A stretch of 64,000 bases of DNA from Litchfieldella rifensis (GTDB lineage: Bacteria; Pseudomonadota; Gammaproteobacteria; Pseudomonadales; Halomonadaceae), in the NCBI RefSeq assembly GCF_042646605.1, contig NZ_JBHRUG010000002.1:186001-250000 (forward strand), given 5' to 3'. The notes under the pieces are model-generated. The model ran no database searches, was not told the origin of the DNA, and saw only the letters and a program-made list of their open reading frames with translations. Every line of letters starts with the position of its first letter. Within the stretch, counting starts at the first letter, position 1. Both the position numbers and the translations under genes were made by a program. Below are positions 9,253 to 18,450 of the stretch, in pieces.

Positions 9253-10034
9253 GAGGCGTTCTCCCGCGATATGAGTCGTGCATAGAGATCGCCGGAGGCC
9301 AGGCCATCAACACCGTTGCGTAGCCAGGCGTGGATGGCCACGGCCGATTGCCAGCGTGGCCAGAGGAAGGTGCGCCGCTCGCCGGCGATGGCGTTGAACT
9401 CATACTCGCCCAGTACCATGAGGCGGTCCACGCAGTCGCGTGCGACATCCAGCGCCCCGGTGACGAACTCCACCGACACCGCGGAAAGCGGCTGGCTGAG
9501 CCCAGCCAGTACCTGTGCCTCGAAGCCTTCCACGTCGATCTTGCAGAAGGTGGGACGACCATGGGCCGCGATCAGCGTATCCAGGGTGGTGACCGGGACC
9601 TGCAGGCGAGTTTCCCAGCATACCTCTCGGAAGCCGGCATTGTACTGGCCGATGTGCTGCCACCAGTCGCTGGCCAGCGTCGAGACCGTGGGGGTGGCGT
9701 GGCTGACCGCCAGTTCGGCCTGGCCACATTCGGCCCCGGCGGCTTGAGGCAACAGGGTGATCCCGACATGGTGGCCGACCAGCCGCGTGAGCCAACGGAA
9801 CAGCTGGGGGTGCGGTTCAAGTGCCACCACGCGGGCACCCAAGGCGGCGAAGGCGGCACTGCGATCGCCGAGATGGGCGCCGATATCGAACGCCAGGTCG
9901 CCGGGCGCGAGGAACTCGCCATACAGTTCACGCAGAGCTCGCTGGCGCCCCGGGCGCCAGTAGATCGTCAGCGAGCGGGTCAGGCCCAGCCAACCCCGTA
10001 GCCGGGTCGGCAGGGCACTGTCGCGAGCGGCCAT
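9249..10034 (-). CDS. FkbM-family methyltransferase
   Basis: A 261-residue methyltransferase of the FkbM type, which commonly O-methylates sugars or polyketides. SAM-binding motif I is FDIGAHLGDRS near residue 50, and the family's KIDVEGFEAQVLAG segment is near residue 165. It starts 3 bp after the opgH stop and overlaps the creatininase gene by 4 bp, so it is cotranscribed with periplasmic glucan genes. Modification of the glucan or of a linked sugar is a fair guess, and a role in the adjacent pterin-like pathway is the alternative. Confidence 0.86.
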   Translation of the reverse strand: MAARDSALPTRLRGWLGLTRSLTIYWRPGRQRALRELYGEFLAPGDLAFDIGAHLGDRSAAFAALGARVVALEPHPQLFRWLTRLVGHHVGITLLPQAAGAECGQAELAVSHATPTVSTLASDWWQHIGQYNAGFREVCWETRLQVPVTTLDTLIAAHGRPTFCKIDVEGFEAQVLAGLSQPLSAVSVEFVTGALDVARDCVDRLMVLGEYEFNAIAGERRTFLWPRWQSAVAIHAWLRNGVDGLASGDLYARLISRENAS

Positions 10035-10037
10035 GGC

Positions 10038-11975
10038 CTACTCCTTGACGCTGGCATTCGCCAGTGGCCGCATCGCGTGACGAGTGAAATTCGTGAATGA
10101 CTGCACCGGCATCTCGCCAGGCGCCTCGGGAGGCGGCGGCATGAGCCGTGCCACCTCAGCGATGGGCAGGGGCGCCTCCAACTCCTGCAGGACCCTGGGC
10201 GGTGACACCTCGCTCGGCACCAGTAACAATCCAGCCTGCCGCAGGCGACGACCCAGACGCAGACTGCTGGTGATGCGCACCAGCCACGCCGATAGCAGCA
10301 AGCCGGCCCATACCGGGACCAGCCACCAGAAGAACATGGGGGCCAGTTCGTAGGTACTGCCTGCCCATATCGCCCCGATCAGGATCGCGGCCCAGGTGTG
10401 GCGCAGAGCCTTGCGCCAGGGGACCGTGCGGCCCTCGCGTACCTGCGGGCTCCAGGTGACGTTGTAGCCACTCAGCACCCCCAGTACGAAGAGGCTATGG
10501 AAGGCCATCATGATCGGGGCGATCAGTACCGCGAAGACGATTTCCAGCAGTGCGCTTGCCAACAGGCGTGCCTTGCCCCCGAAGGCCGCAGGGCGTTGTC
10601 CCCAGGCCAGCAGTATGCCCAGCACCTTGGGCAACAGGAGCAGCGCAATGGTGATGGCCAGCAATGGCAGGACCAGGCCGGGCGTGGGGAGCGGCCAATT
10701 GGGGAACAGCTGGTAGCTATCACTGAAGAAGCGATGAGTGTTCAGGGCACGGCCGACAGCTTCCACTGTGCTGACGGCGAGCATCAAGCCCCACAAGACC
10801 GACGACACATAGGCCAGGGCGCCGAACAGAAAGTGCAGGCGACTCATGGTGTGCAGCCCGCGTCCGCCGAGCAGGCGCAGGTGTTGCAGGTTGCCCTGCG
10901 TCCAGCGTCGATCGCGCTTGGCGAAATCCAGCAGATTGCCGGGCATTTCCTCGAAACTGTCGACAATGGCCGTGTCGAGCCGTACCTGCCAGCCGGCGCG
11001 ACGCATCAATGCCGCCTCGACGAAATCGTGACTCAGGATCTCGCCGCCCAGCGGCGGGCGTCCGGAGAGCTCGGGTAGACCGCAACACGCCATGAAGGCA
11101 CGAGTGCGCAGGATGGCGTTGTGCCCCCAGTAGTTGGCGGCATCGCCCTGCCAGAAGCTTTGCCCGGTTGCCAGCATGGGACTGTAGAGGGCCGCAGCGA
11201 ACTGCTGGAAGCGGCCGAAGATGGTGTTCTGGCGGATCGGAATCGGTACCGTCTGGATCAGGCCGGTACGCGGGCTGTCCTGCATGGCACGTACCAGAGA
11301 CACCAGTGTCCGGCCTCCCATGATACTGTCGGCATCCAGCACCACCAGGAACTCGTAACGCTGCCCCCAGCGCCGGCAGAATTCCGCCAGGTTGCCGGCC
11401 TTGCGGCCATGATTGAATTCCCGACGCCGGTAATGCACGGCCATTCGCCCCTCGAACCGCTGCTGCAGGGCGGCGACGGCGGTTTCCTCCTGACGGGCGA
11501 TTTCGGCATCCGTGGTATCGCTGAGTATGAATGCCTCGAAATTGCCGGCTGTCACCGATTCGTCGAGCAGCGAGCGGCAGGTTTGTTCCAGGCCGCTGAC
11601 CACTCGCTGTGGATCCTCATTGAAGATGGGCATCACCAGGGCCGTACGATGGTCGTCGGGAGGGGCCGAACGGGATTCGGCATCGCGCCTGGACAATGTC
11701 AGTGGATCGCGCTGGGCGAGCTGCAGGATAAAGCCGATCAACGCGGTCCAGAAGGCGATCACGATCCAGGTGAAGGTGATCGTGAATAGCACCAGAATCA
11801 CGCCCTGCAGCGGCGTGATGCCGCCTACATGCAAGATCTGGAACATCGCCCAGGCACCCAGCACCGTACTGCTCAGGACCAGCAGGGTGAAGATCAAGCG
11901 CCTGCAGCGCTGCCCGGGGATGTCGGCTGAGGCTGATGTTGTTGGCCTAGCGGAGTTCGTTCGGGTTCCATACAT
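10038..11975 (-). CDS. opgH: Glucans biosynthesis glucosyltransferase OpgH (MdoH)
   Basis: Inner-membrane processive beta-glucosyltransferase that builds the backbone of osmoregulated periplasmic glucans from UDP-glucose. The 645-residue protein has two N-terminal membrane segments, a GT2 domain with acidic motifs SDTTD and VLDADS, the RRWTQGN form of the QxxRW motif, and several C-terminal membrane helices. It is shorter than the roughly 850-residue E. coli enzyme, mainly at the N-terminus, as in many non-enteric homologues. The start lies inside the 3' end of opgG (29-bp overlap), showing coupling. Confidence 0.95.
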   Translation of the reverse strand: MYGTRTNSARPTTSASADIPGQRCRRLIFTLLVLSSTVLGAWAMFQILHVGGITPLQGVILVLFTITFTWIVIAFWTALIGFILQLAQRDPLTLSRRDAESRSAPPDDHRTALVMPIFNEDPQRVVSGLEQTCRSLLDESVTAGNFEAFILSDTTDAEIARQEETAVAALQQRFEGRMAVHYRRREFNHGRKAGNLAEFCRRWGQRYEFLVVLDADSIMGGRTLVSLVRAMQDSPRTGLIQTVPIPIRQNTIFGRFQQFAAALYSPMLATGQSFWQGDAANYWGHNAILRTRAFMACCGLPELSGRPPLGGEILSHDFVEAALMRRAGWQVRLDTAIVDSFEEMPGNLLDFAKRDRRWTQGNLQHLRLLGGRGLHTMSRLHFLFGALAYVSSVLWGLMLAVSTVEAVGRALNTHRFFSDSYQLFPNWPLPTPGLVLPLLAITIALLLLPKVLGILLAWGQRPAAFGGKARLLASALLEIVFAVLIAPIMMAFHSLFVLGVLSGYNVTWSPQVREGRTVPWRKALRHTWAAILIGAIWAGSTYELAPMFFWWLVPVWAGLLLSAWLVRITSSLRLGRRLRQAGLLLVPSEVSPPRVLQELEAPLPIAEVARLMPPPPEAPGEMPVQSFTNFTRHAMRPLANASVKE

Positions 11976-13497
11976 AGTTCCATGTCTCCGTCAGCGGTTC
12001 GCCTCGTAGGCTTAGAAACAGTCGAAAGTCCGAGGGCTTCTCACCATCGGGGCGCAAGTGAAATGAAGCCCGCCAGGTTTTGTTGTCGGGCAGTTGCCTG
12101 ACCCGCAGTTGTCGGGTTTCGCCGGTCGATGCGGTCAATTGCGCCTCGACCGGATGGCTGGCATCCAGGCTGGAGAGTTCACCGCCTCGGAAATCGACGA
12201 TGAACTGTCGATAGCTGCGCGGGGGTGGTTCGTTCTCCCCAGGAACTCCCCCCCAGCCCTGTCGGGTGCGCACCACACTGGCCAAGGTCTGCTGGGGCAA
12301 ACGAGCGTCGAAGGTAGAGGTTCGGTAGCGATAGGTGCGCTCCTCGCCGGCCTGCAGCGGCTGCCCGGGCACCCAATAGGCAACGATATTGTCGTTGGTC
12401 TCGGAGTTGCTGGGGATTTCCACCAGTTCCACGCCGCCGGGCCCCCAGTCATCCAGCGGCGTCACCCACTGGCTGGGTTGACGCTCGAAGTTGAGGTGCA
12501 TGTCCAGGTAGTTCTCGAAGTCGCGTTTACGCTGGACCAGGCCAAACCCTTCGGGGTTCTCGTCCTGCAATCGGGAGATGCGCAGCTCTTGTGGGTTGCT
12601 CAAGGGACGCCAGATCCATTCATCGGCACTGGTATGCATCAGCAGTCCTTCGGAACTATGCACTCGTGGGCGGTAGTCATCCGCACGATAGGGATTGGCA
12701 TCGCCGTGGACGAACATGCTGGTCAATGGAGCGATACCCAGCTTGTCGATATCCTGGCGTGCGAACAGGCGGGCCTCGACATTCACCGTGGCCCGCTCAC
12801 CCGGCGTGATCGCGAAACGGTAGGCACCGGCGACCGAGGGGCTGTCGAGCAGGGCGACCACATGCATGGTGGTGGCCCCGGGTTCGGGCTTGAACAGCCA
12901 GAACTCGCGAAAGGCGGGGAATTCCTCGCCATCGGGTGAAGCGGTATTGATGGCCAGGCCGCGTGCCGAGAGCCCATAACCCTGGTCGCGGCCGATCATG
13001 CGGAAGTAGGTGGCCCCCCGGAACACCAGGAATTCATCCTGATAGTCCTCGCGATTGAGCGGGTAGTGCAGCCGGAATCCGGCAAAACCGATATCGCTCA
13101 GATCCTGGTCCGCCAAGGGGGCGGCGCCGTCCTTGTATGTGAAGAGATCCTTGCGGAAGGGCAGGGGGTGGACCTCGCCATCCTCGACCAGGTGAATCCG
13201 TACCGGCTTGTCGAACAGGAAGCCGGGATGGAAGAGCTGGACCGAGAATAGCCCATTATTGCGCCATAGGGCCTGATCGCCACGAAAATGGATCGATCGG
13301 TAGGTAGCGTTGTCGAGCCCCTTCAGGGCATCGGGGAGTGGGATCGAGCGATCCTGATAAGGTGAAGCGGCCAGCTCTCGTGCTTGGTCGGTGACCTCGG
13401 CAAACACCGACGGCAACGTGGCATTGGACTGGGCCCACGAGAGCGGCGCAAAAAAAGCCATGGACAAGGCGATGGCCAGCTGTCGCGCCGAGCGCAT
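11947..13497 (-). CDS. opgG: Periplasmic glucans biosynthesis protein OpgG (MdoG)
   Basis: Periplasmic protein needed for branching or release of osmoregulated glucans. The 516-residue translation starts with a cleavable signal peptide (MRSARQLAIAL, hydrophobic core, cleavage near SWAQ) and keeps the MdoG fold segments, such as RSIHFRGDQALW, SYRQFIVDF and a C-terminal immunoglobulin-like domain. The ATG at 13497 has GGGAGGA upstream; a more upstream in-frame ATG would bury the signal peptide. First gene of the opgG-opgH-fkbM-creatininase operon. Confidence 0.95.
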   Translation of the reverse strand: MRSARQLAIALSMAFFAPLSWAQSNATLPSVFAEVTDQARELAASPYQDRSIPLPDALKGLDNATYRSIHFRGDQALWRNNGLFSVQLFHPGFLFDKPVRIHLVEDGEVHPLPFRKDLFTYKDGAAPLADQDLSDIGFAGFRLHYPLNREDYQDEFLVFRGATYFRMIGRDQGYGLSARGLAINTASPDGEEFPAFREFWLFKPEPGATTMHVVALLDSPSVAGAYRFAITPGERATVNVEARLFARQDIDKLGIAPLTSMFVHGDANPYRADDYRPRVHSSEGLLMHTSADEWIWRPLSNPQELRISRLQDENPEGFGLVQRKRDFENYLDMHLNFERQPSQWVTPLDDWGPGGVELVEIPSNSETNDNIVAYWVPGQPLQAGEERTYRYRTSTFDARLPQQTLASVVRTRQGWGGVPGENEPPPRSYRQFIVDFRGGELSSLDASHPVEAQLTASTGETRQLRVRQLPDNKTWRASFHLRPDGEKPSDFRLFLSLRGEPLTETWNYVWNPNELR

Positions 13498-13794
13498 GAT
13501 ATCGTCCTCCCTGAATGAATGATTCCCAGAAGCCTGTCGGACGTAGTGCCGATCTCCTGCAGAAACGCCACACACGACCATGTTCTGCGATCCCTCTCGT
13601 TCTATCGCTGGCTACTCGCCTTGAAAGATCGATAAAAAATCGTTCGAAAGGCCTTTCCCTTGGTGGCGACCGATCAAGCCCGACCGGCTCCTTGGTGTAG
13701 TGACAACGAAACCTTGGTGAAGTTGCCAGGACATATCGCTACAAGGGTTGTACTTTGTGTGATGGACGTTCATGTCGCCTGGGGACTCCCGTCA
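13498..13794. other. Intergenic region between divergent opgG and sulfatase-like gene
   Basis: About 297 bp that must hold two divergent promoters. The stretch 13622-13660 is AT-rich, with short TCGA-containing dyads, and is the likeliest promoter zone. No unambiguous -35/-10 pair or known operator was recognised. Confidence 0.3.
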
Positions 13795-15387
13795 ATGCCT
13801 TCCCGTTCGATGTTCAAGTGGCTGGTATGCGGCGCCGTGCTCAATGTGGTGCTGTTGGCACCGCTGTGGCTGCGTTTCGGTGAGTTGGCCACAGGCTGGA
13901 TCGCGCTCGAAGCCTGGTGGGGGGTGGCCGTATTGGTCCTGCTGCCTGCTTGGCGATGGAGGCCGGTACTGTGCTGGGGCCTGGTCGTCCTAGTCATGCT
14001 CGTGGTGCTGGTCGGGCTAGGCGATACCGCCATGCATCTCGCGTTGGGTCGTGCCTTGAACCTGTATTTCGATGTGCCGCTGTTGCTGTCGATCTATCAT
14101 CTGCTGGTAGGCAGTCTCGGCACCTTGTTGGCGGTCGCCGTCTGTGTGGTGATGCTGGCAATGCTGGTGGGGCTGGCCACCTTGCTGGCCCGCTGGCTAC
14201 GGCGTTTGCCGCGGGTGAGGCTTGGTACGCCGATCGGAATGGCGGCCGGTGTGATGCTACTGGCGAGTACGCTGCTGATGGTCGGCGAAATGAACGACCG
14301 GCGGTTGGTGGCCATCGTTCGCATGCCGGTATTGGATACTCTGGTGTTCCAGGCCCGGCAGGTTCTCGAAACGCATCGCGAGCGCCGGGCCTTCATCGCC
14401 ACACTGGAGGCATCTCCTAAGTCGGTGCGCGTCCTCGAGGGGCTGCGGGACAAGGACGTGATTCTGGCGTTCATCGAGTCCTATGGCATCTCGGCCATTA
14501 CCGACGAGCGCTATGGCAAGGTCCTCGTGCCGCGGCTCGAGGAATTGGCGCAACGCCTGGAAACCGCCGGATTGTCGGTGGTGTCGGGAACCCTGGCGTC
14601 GCCGACTCGCGGCGGTCAGTCGTGGCTGGCGCATGCCACCACCCTGAGTGGGCGCTGGATCGACAACCAGCTCTGGTATCGGCTGATGCTCGATAGCGAC
14701 CAGGCGACCCTTATCGACGATTTCCGTGCCACGGGGCATACCACAGTGGCGGTGACGCCGGCGATTACCAGGCCGTGGCCTGAGGGCCGCGCCTATGGCT
14801 TCGACCAGATCCATGCTGCCGCCGATATCGACTATGCCGGCCCGCCGTTGAACTGGGTGACCATGCCCGACCAGTTCACCCTGCACCATTTCCAGCAGCG
14901 GATTCGCGAACCGCACGAGGAGCCGCTGTTCGCTCAACTCGTCCTGATCAGCAGTCATGCGCCCTGGGTCCCGATCCTCCCGTTGCTGGAAGACTGGGAC
15001 ACGGTGGGAGATGGCAGCATCTTCGCCCGCTGGGTGGATGCCGGTGAACCGCCGGAGGTGCTGTGGCAGGACCTGGAACGCGTGCGCGAGCATTTCGCCC
15101 TGTCGGTGGACTACGCTGTGAATGCCACGCTGCGTTGGGCCGAAGACTTCGTCGACGACCAGACCCTGATGATCGTCGTGGGCGATCACCAGCCGGCGCT
15201 CTTGATCACCGGGGACGATGCCAGCGCGGGTGTGCCGGTGCATGTCATCAGTGGCGATGCCCGCTTGCTCAAGCCGTTCCTGGCGCGGGGGTTCGTAGCG
15301 GGGACCCTGCCGCCAACGACGACCGAGCGTCCGCGGATGGACCTCGTCCGCCACTGGCTGCACGAGGATTTTGGCGCACCACGCTGA
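13795..15387 (+). CDS. Membrane-anchored sulfatase / phosphoglycerol-transferase-like protein
   Basis: A protein of about 530 residues with an N-terminal block of four to five membrane helices and a C-terminal alkaline-phosphatase-superfamily domain, as in LtaS, OpgB and OpgE. The domain shows VILAFIESYG near the nucleophile position, SPTRGGQSWLAHATTLSG, LVLISSHAPW, and a late VVGDHQP metal site. Divergence from opgGH suggests it decorates periplasmic glucans with phosphoglycerol or phosphoethanolamine. The start is uncertain: 13795 (GGGGA upstream), 13762 and 13810 are all possible. The sequence does not tell OpgB-like activity from a sulfatase. Confidence 0.8.
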   Translation: MPSRSMFKWLVCGAVLNVVLLAPLWLRFGELATGWIALEAWWGVAVLVLLPAWRWRPVLCWGLVVLVMLVVLVGLGDTAMHLALGRALNLYFDVPLLLSIYHLLVGSLGTLLAVAVCVVMLAMLVGLATLLARWLRRLPRVRLGTPIGMAAGVMLLASTLLMVGEMNDRRLVAIVRMPVLDTLVFQARQVLETHRERRAFIATLEASPKSVRVLEGLRDKDVILAFIESYGISAITDERYGKVLVPRLEELAQRLETAGLSVVSGTLASPTRGGQSWLAHATTLSGRWIDNQLWYRLMLDSDQATLIDDFRATGHTTVAVTPAITRPWPEGRAYGFDQIHAAADIDYAGPPLNWVTMPDQFTLHHFQQRIREPHEEPLFAQLVLISSHAPWVPILPLLEDWDTVGDGSIFARWVDAGEPPEVLWQDLERVREHFALSVDYAVNATLRWAEDFVDDQTLMIVVGDHQPALLITGDDASAGVPVHVISGDARLLKPFLARGFVAGTLPPTTTERPRMDLVRHWLHEDFGAPR

Positions 15388-15441
15388 GTGTGAACGGGGC
15401 CGACACCATCACGCCGATCGTAGAGTGAGGGAAATGGGCCA

Positions 15442-16851
15442 ATGCTGACCCCTGTGATCCTGGCTGGTGGCATCGGCATGCGGTTGTGGCCGCTGTCCCG
15501 CCGGCACTACCCCAAGCAGTTTCTGCCCCTGGCCGGAGAGACCAGCCTGCTGCAGCAGACCCTGGCGCGCCTGGAAGGCCTGGCCACGGCGTCCCCCGTC
15601 GTCGTCGCTCACCAGGACCACCGCTTCCTGGTCGCCGAGCAACTGCGACAGCAGGACTTCGAGGACGCTACGCTGCTGCTCGAGCCCGAAGGGCGCGATA
15701 CCGCCCCGGCAATCGCCGTGGCCGCCCTGGCTGCCAGCGCCCAAGGCGACGACCCCGTGTTGCTGGTGCTGCCCTCCGATCATCTGATCGACGACCGGAT
15801 GGCCTTCCAGGCCAGTGTCGGCCGCGCCATGGCGCTTGCCGAACGCGGCTGGCTGGTGACCTTTGGCGTCACGCCGACGCATGCCGAAACCGGCTATGGC
15901 TATCTCCAGCGCGGTGCGCCGGTGGGCGATGAGGGGGGCTATCGAGTGCGCCGCTTCGTCGAAAAGCCCGATCGCGAGACCGCCCAGACCTACCTCGACA
16001 GCGGTGAGTTCCTGTGGAACAGCGGCATGTTCGTGTTTCGAGCCTCGCGCTACCTGGCGGCACTCGAGCAGCGACAGCCAGCGATGCTGGGCGCCTGTCG
16101 ACGGGCCTTTGCCGGGGCCTATGCCGACCTCGACTTCCTGCGCCTCGATGCCGAGGCCTTCGCCGCCTGTCCGGCGAACTCCATCGACTATGCGGTAATG
16201 GAAACCACCGATGACGCCGCGATGGTGACACTGGAGGCCGGCTGGAGCGATGTCGGCTCGTGGTCAGCGTTATGGGAACACCAGGCGCACGATGCCCACG
16301 GCAATGTCCTGCGGGGAGATGTGATCGTTGAAGATAGCCACAACAACCTGGTGCATGCCGATTCACGCCTGGTGACGATGCTTGGCGTCGACGATCTGGT
16401 CATCGTCGAGACCTCGGATGCGTTACTGATAACGCGTCGTGATCGGGTACAGGCGGTCAAGCAGATCGTTGCGCAGCTGCAGGCGGCGGGGCGCCGCGAG
16501 CCGATCGAACATCCTCGCGTCTACCGGCCCTGGGGACACTACCAGGCCATCGACGCCGGGCCGCGCTATCAGGTCAAGCGCATTCACGTCGCGCCTGGGG
16601 CGCGGCTGTCGCGGCAGATGCACCACCACCGTGCCGAGCATTGGGTGGTGGTCAGCGGCATTGCCCGGGTCAGTATCGGCGACAAGACCTTCCTGGTCGG
16701 CGAGAACCAGTCCACCTATATTCCCGTGGGTCAGGTACATGTGCTGGAAAACCCGGGAATCATGCCTCTCGAGTTGATCGAGGTGCAGTCCGGCACCTAC
16801 CTGGGGGAGGACGATATCGTGCGTTTCGACGATCGTTACGGCAGGGCATGA
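15442..16851 (+). CDS. manC: Mannose-1-phosphate guanylyltransferase / mannose-6-phosphate isomerase
   Basis: Bifunctional type II phosphomannose isomerase/GDP-mannose pyrophosphorylase of 469 residues. The N-terminal nucleotidyltransferase has GGIGMRLWPLSRRHYPKQF and the sugar-phosphate site FVEKPD; the C-terminal cupin isomerase has RPWGHYQ and LSRQMHHHRAEHWVVVSG. Supplies GDP-mannose for exopolysaccharide or LPS. GAGGGAAA lies before the ATG. It follows the sulfatase-like gene by 54 bp, so cotranscription is likely. The algA/manC naming overlaps within this family. Confidence 0.95.
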   Translation: MLTPVILAGGIGMRLWPLSRRHYPKQFLPLAGETSLLQQTLARLEGLATASPVVVAHQDHRFLVAEQLRQQDFEDATLLLEPEGRDTAPAIAVAALAASAQGDDPVLLVLPSDHLIDDRMAFQASVGRAMALAERGWLVTFGVTPTHAETGYGYLQRGAPVGDEGGYRVRRFVEKPDRETAQTYLDSGEFLWNSGMFVFRASRYLAALEQRQPAMLGACRRAFAGAYADLDFLRLDAEAFAACPANSIDYAVMETTDDAAMVTLEAGWSDVGSWSALWEHQAHDAHGNVLRGDVIVEDSHNNLVHADSRLVTMLGVDDLVIVETSDALLITRRDRVQAVKQIVAQLQAAGRREPIEHPRVYRPWGHYQAIDAGPRYQVKRIHVAPGARLSRQMHHHRAEHWVVVSGIARVSIGDKTFLVGENQSTYIPVGQVHVLENPGIMPLELIEVQSGTYLGEDDIVRFDDRYGRA

Positions 16852-16858
16852 TCCGTGT

Positions 16859-16876
16859 GTGACCGGCAACGGTCAC
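16859..16876. terminator. Short hairpin between convergent genes
   Basis: GTGACCG and CGGTCAC form a perfect 7-bp stem with a GCAA tetraloop, 8 bp after manC and 40 bp before the acyltransferase stop. No T-run follows on either strand, so termination is only suggested by position. Confidence 0.35.
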
Positions 16877-16916
16877 CATAGCCAAGTGGCCGGCCGCGCC
16901 GGAGGTTGCGTCACGC

Positions 16917-17852
16917 TTAGTACAGCCGAAAGCTCTTGTGGTCGGGATGACCGGCCAGTTCCTCGGGGACCTTGCGGTAGCGCTTGTATTCCCACTGGTA
17001 CTGGGGCGGGTCGAGAGCGATGGCGGCTTCCACGCAGGCATTGACGCCGGTGGCCGAGGCCGTCTCATCAGTCTCGTAGACCCGGGCATCGGCGGCCAGG
17101 AAGTGGATGTCGAAGCCGCCGCCGGCCTCACGTCGCTTGGCCACGCCGGTCACCACCCGCGCCTGAGTGCGTGCCACCAGCTTGGGCAGCAGGGTCGCCG
17201 TATAGGCCTGGCGGGCATAGAAGGGGGCGAACACGCCGCTGCCCCAGTCGGGCTCCTGGTCGGGCAGGATACCCACGGCCTCGCTGCGCTTCAGTGCCTT
17301 GAGCAATGCCGCCACGCCGCGCGGGTTGGTCGGCACCAGACTGGCTCCCATGCGCTCGCGACCGTGGCGAATCACCGGATCCAGCGCCGCGATCTTGGGG
17401 GGTTCGTACATGGCGGTGAACGGAAAGTGGCTGGACAGCCAGAAGTTCAGCACTTCCCAGTTGCCGAAATGCGGGGCCAGGACGATCACGCCACGTCCCT
17501 CGGCACGGGCCTCGTCGAGCAGTTCACGGCCGTGGATCTCGACGATCGCTGCCTCGACCCGGGCGGGGTCGGCCATCCAGGCGAAGCCCAGCTCGAGCAT
17601 GGTGGCGGTGGAGTGGACCAGGCTGTCGCGAGCCAGCCGGCGGCGTTCGTCAGCGGCACGTTCGGGAAAGACCTCGGCGAGGTTGATCTCGGTGACCTCG
17701 CACTCGCGGCGGCTGAAGCGGTATATCAGCGGACCGCCCAGGCGTGCCAGTCGCCACAGGGTCGGCAGTCGTCGGCTGGCGAGCGTGCGCCACAAGCCGG
17801 CGATGGTGCGAGCCTGCCAGGTCGTCGGGGAGTCGGTATCGCGTCGGTTCAT
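16917..17852 (-). CDS. Lipid A biosynthesis acyltransferase family protein (LpxL/HtrB-like)
   Basis: A 311-residue inner-membrane acyltransferase of the LpxL/LpxM family, which adds secondary acyl chains to lipid A. The catalytic H-x4-E motif is H128-FGNW-E133 inside APHFGNWE. Length and the N-terminal hydrophobic stretch fit the family. A lysophospholipid acyltransferase relative outside LPS synthesis is possible, since the LpxL/M/P subtypes cannot be separated by eye. Convergent with manC; the upstream 144 bp separate it from the VOC gene on the same strand. Confidence 0.88.
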   Translation of the reverse strand: MNRRDTDSPTTWQARTIAGLWRTLASRRLPTLWRLARLGGPLIYRFSRRECEVTEINLAEVFPERAADERRRLARDSLVHSTATMLELGFAWMADPARVEAAIVEIHGRELLDEARAEGRGVIVLAPHFGNWEVLNFWLSSHFPFTAMYEPPKIAALDPVIRHGRERMGASLVPTNPRGVAALLKALKRSEAVGILPDQEPDWGSGVFAPFYARQAYTATLLPKLVARTQARVVTGVAKRREAGGGFDIHFLAADARVYETDETASATGVNACVEAAIALDPPQYQWEYKRYRKVPEELAGHPDHKSFRLY

Positions 17853-17996
17853 GAATGATCAGATCGACCAAGTCATGGTGGCCACATCATTGGAGGTTTC
17901 GGGAGTGACAGTATCGCTCATGGTGTGTCGTCCTTGAGACTGCGGATGAGTGGCTGTTGATGAGCCCAATGATACCCGGCATCGCCGTGGATGCCA

Positions 17997-18377
17997 TCAC
18001 CGTGCCGGGCGGCAGATCTCCAGCAGGTTGCCATCTGGGTCGCGCAGATACAGTGATTCGATGGTCCCCGAGGCGCCCTGTCGAGCAACCGGGCCGAGTT
18101 CCACGGGGACTGCCAGGGCTTCCAGGTGCTGGGTGACCTCGGCGAGTGGCAGCAGGCTGTGGAAGCATAGGTCGAGGCTACCGGGCGTGGGCGAAGCCGC
18201 CTTGGGACTGACGGGAGTATCGGTCTGGTGCAGTCGCAGGGCCAGATCGCCGAGTAGCAGGTCGACGCGTTCGGCGTCGCGATAACGGGCCTCGAGGCCC
18301 AACACACGAGTATAGAAATCCACCGCGCGAGGGATATCGGTGACGGTAACGACCAGATGGTCGAGGCCTGACAGCAT
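17997..18377 (-). CDS. VOC-family (glyoxalase/bleomycin-resistance fold) protein
   Basis: A 126-residue single-module vicinal-oxygen-chelate protein. It begins LSGLDHLVVTVTDIPRAVDF, has FYTRVLGL, and ends SLYLRDPDGNLLEI, the usual VOC metal-site segments (His near 6, Glu near the end). AAGGAGA supports the start at 18377. The substrate is unknown; this fold covers dioxygenases, glyoxalase-like enzymes and antibiotic-binding proteins. Confidence 0.88.
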   Translation of the reverse strand: MLSGLDHLVVTVTDIPRAVDFYTRVLGLEARYRDAERVDLLLGDLALRLHQTDTPVSPKAASPTPGSLDLCFHSLLPLAEVTQHLEALAVPVELGPVARQGASGTIESLYLRDPDGNLLEICRPAR

Positions 18378-18450
18378 GGCGTTCTCCTTGAGATGCTCGA
18401 GCGGCCCGAAACCGGTAGGCTTGGCAACGCTGTTTTCTTGAGAGCATACG

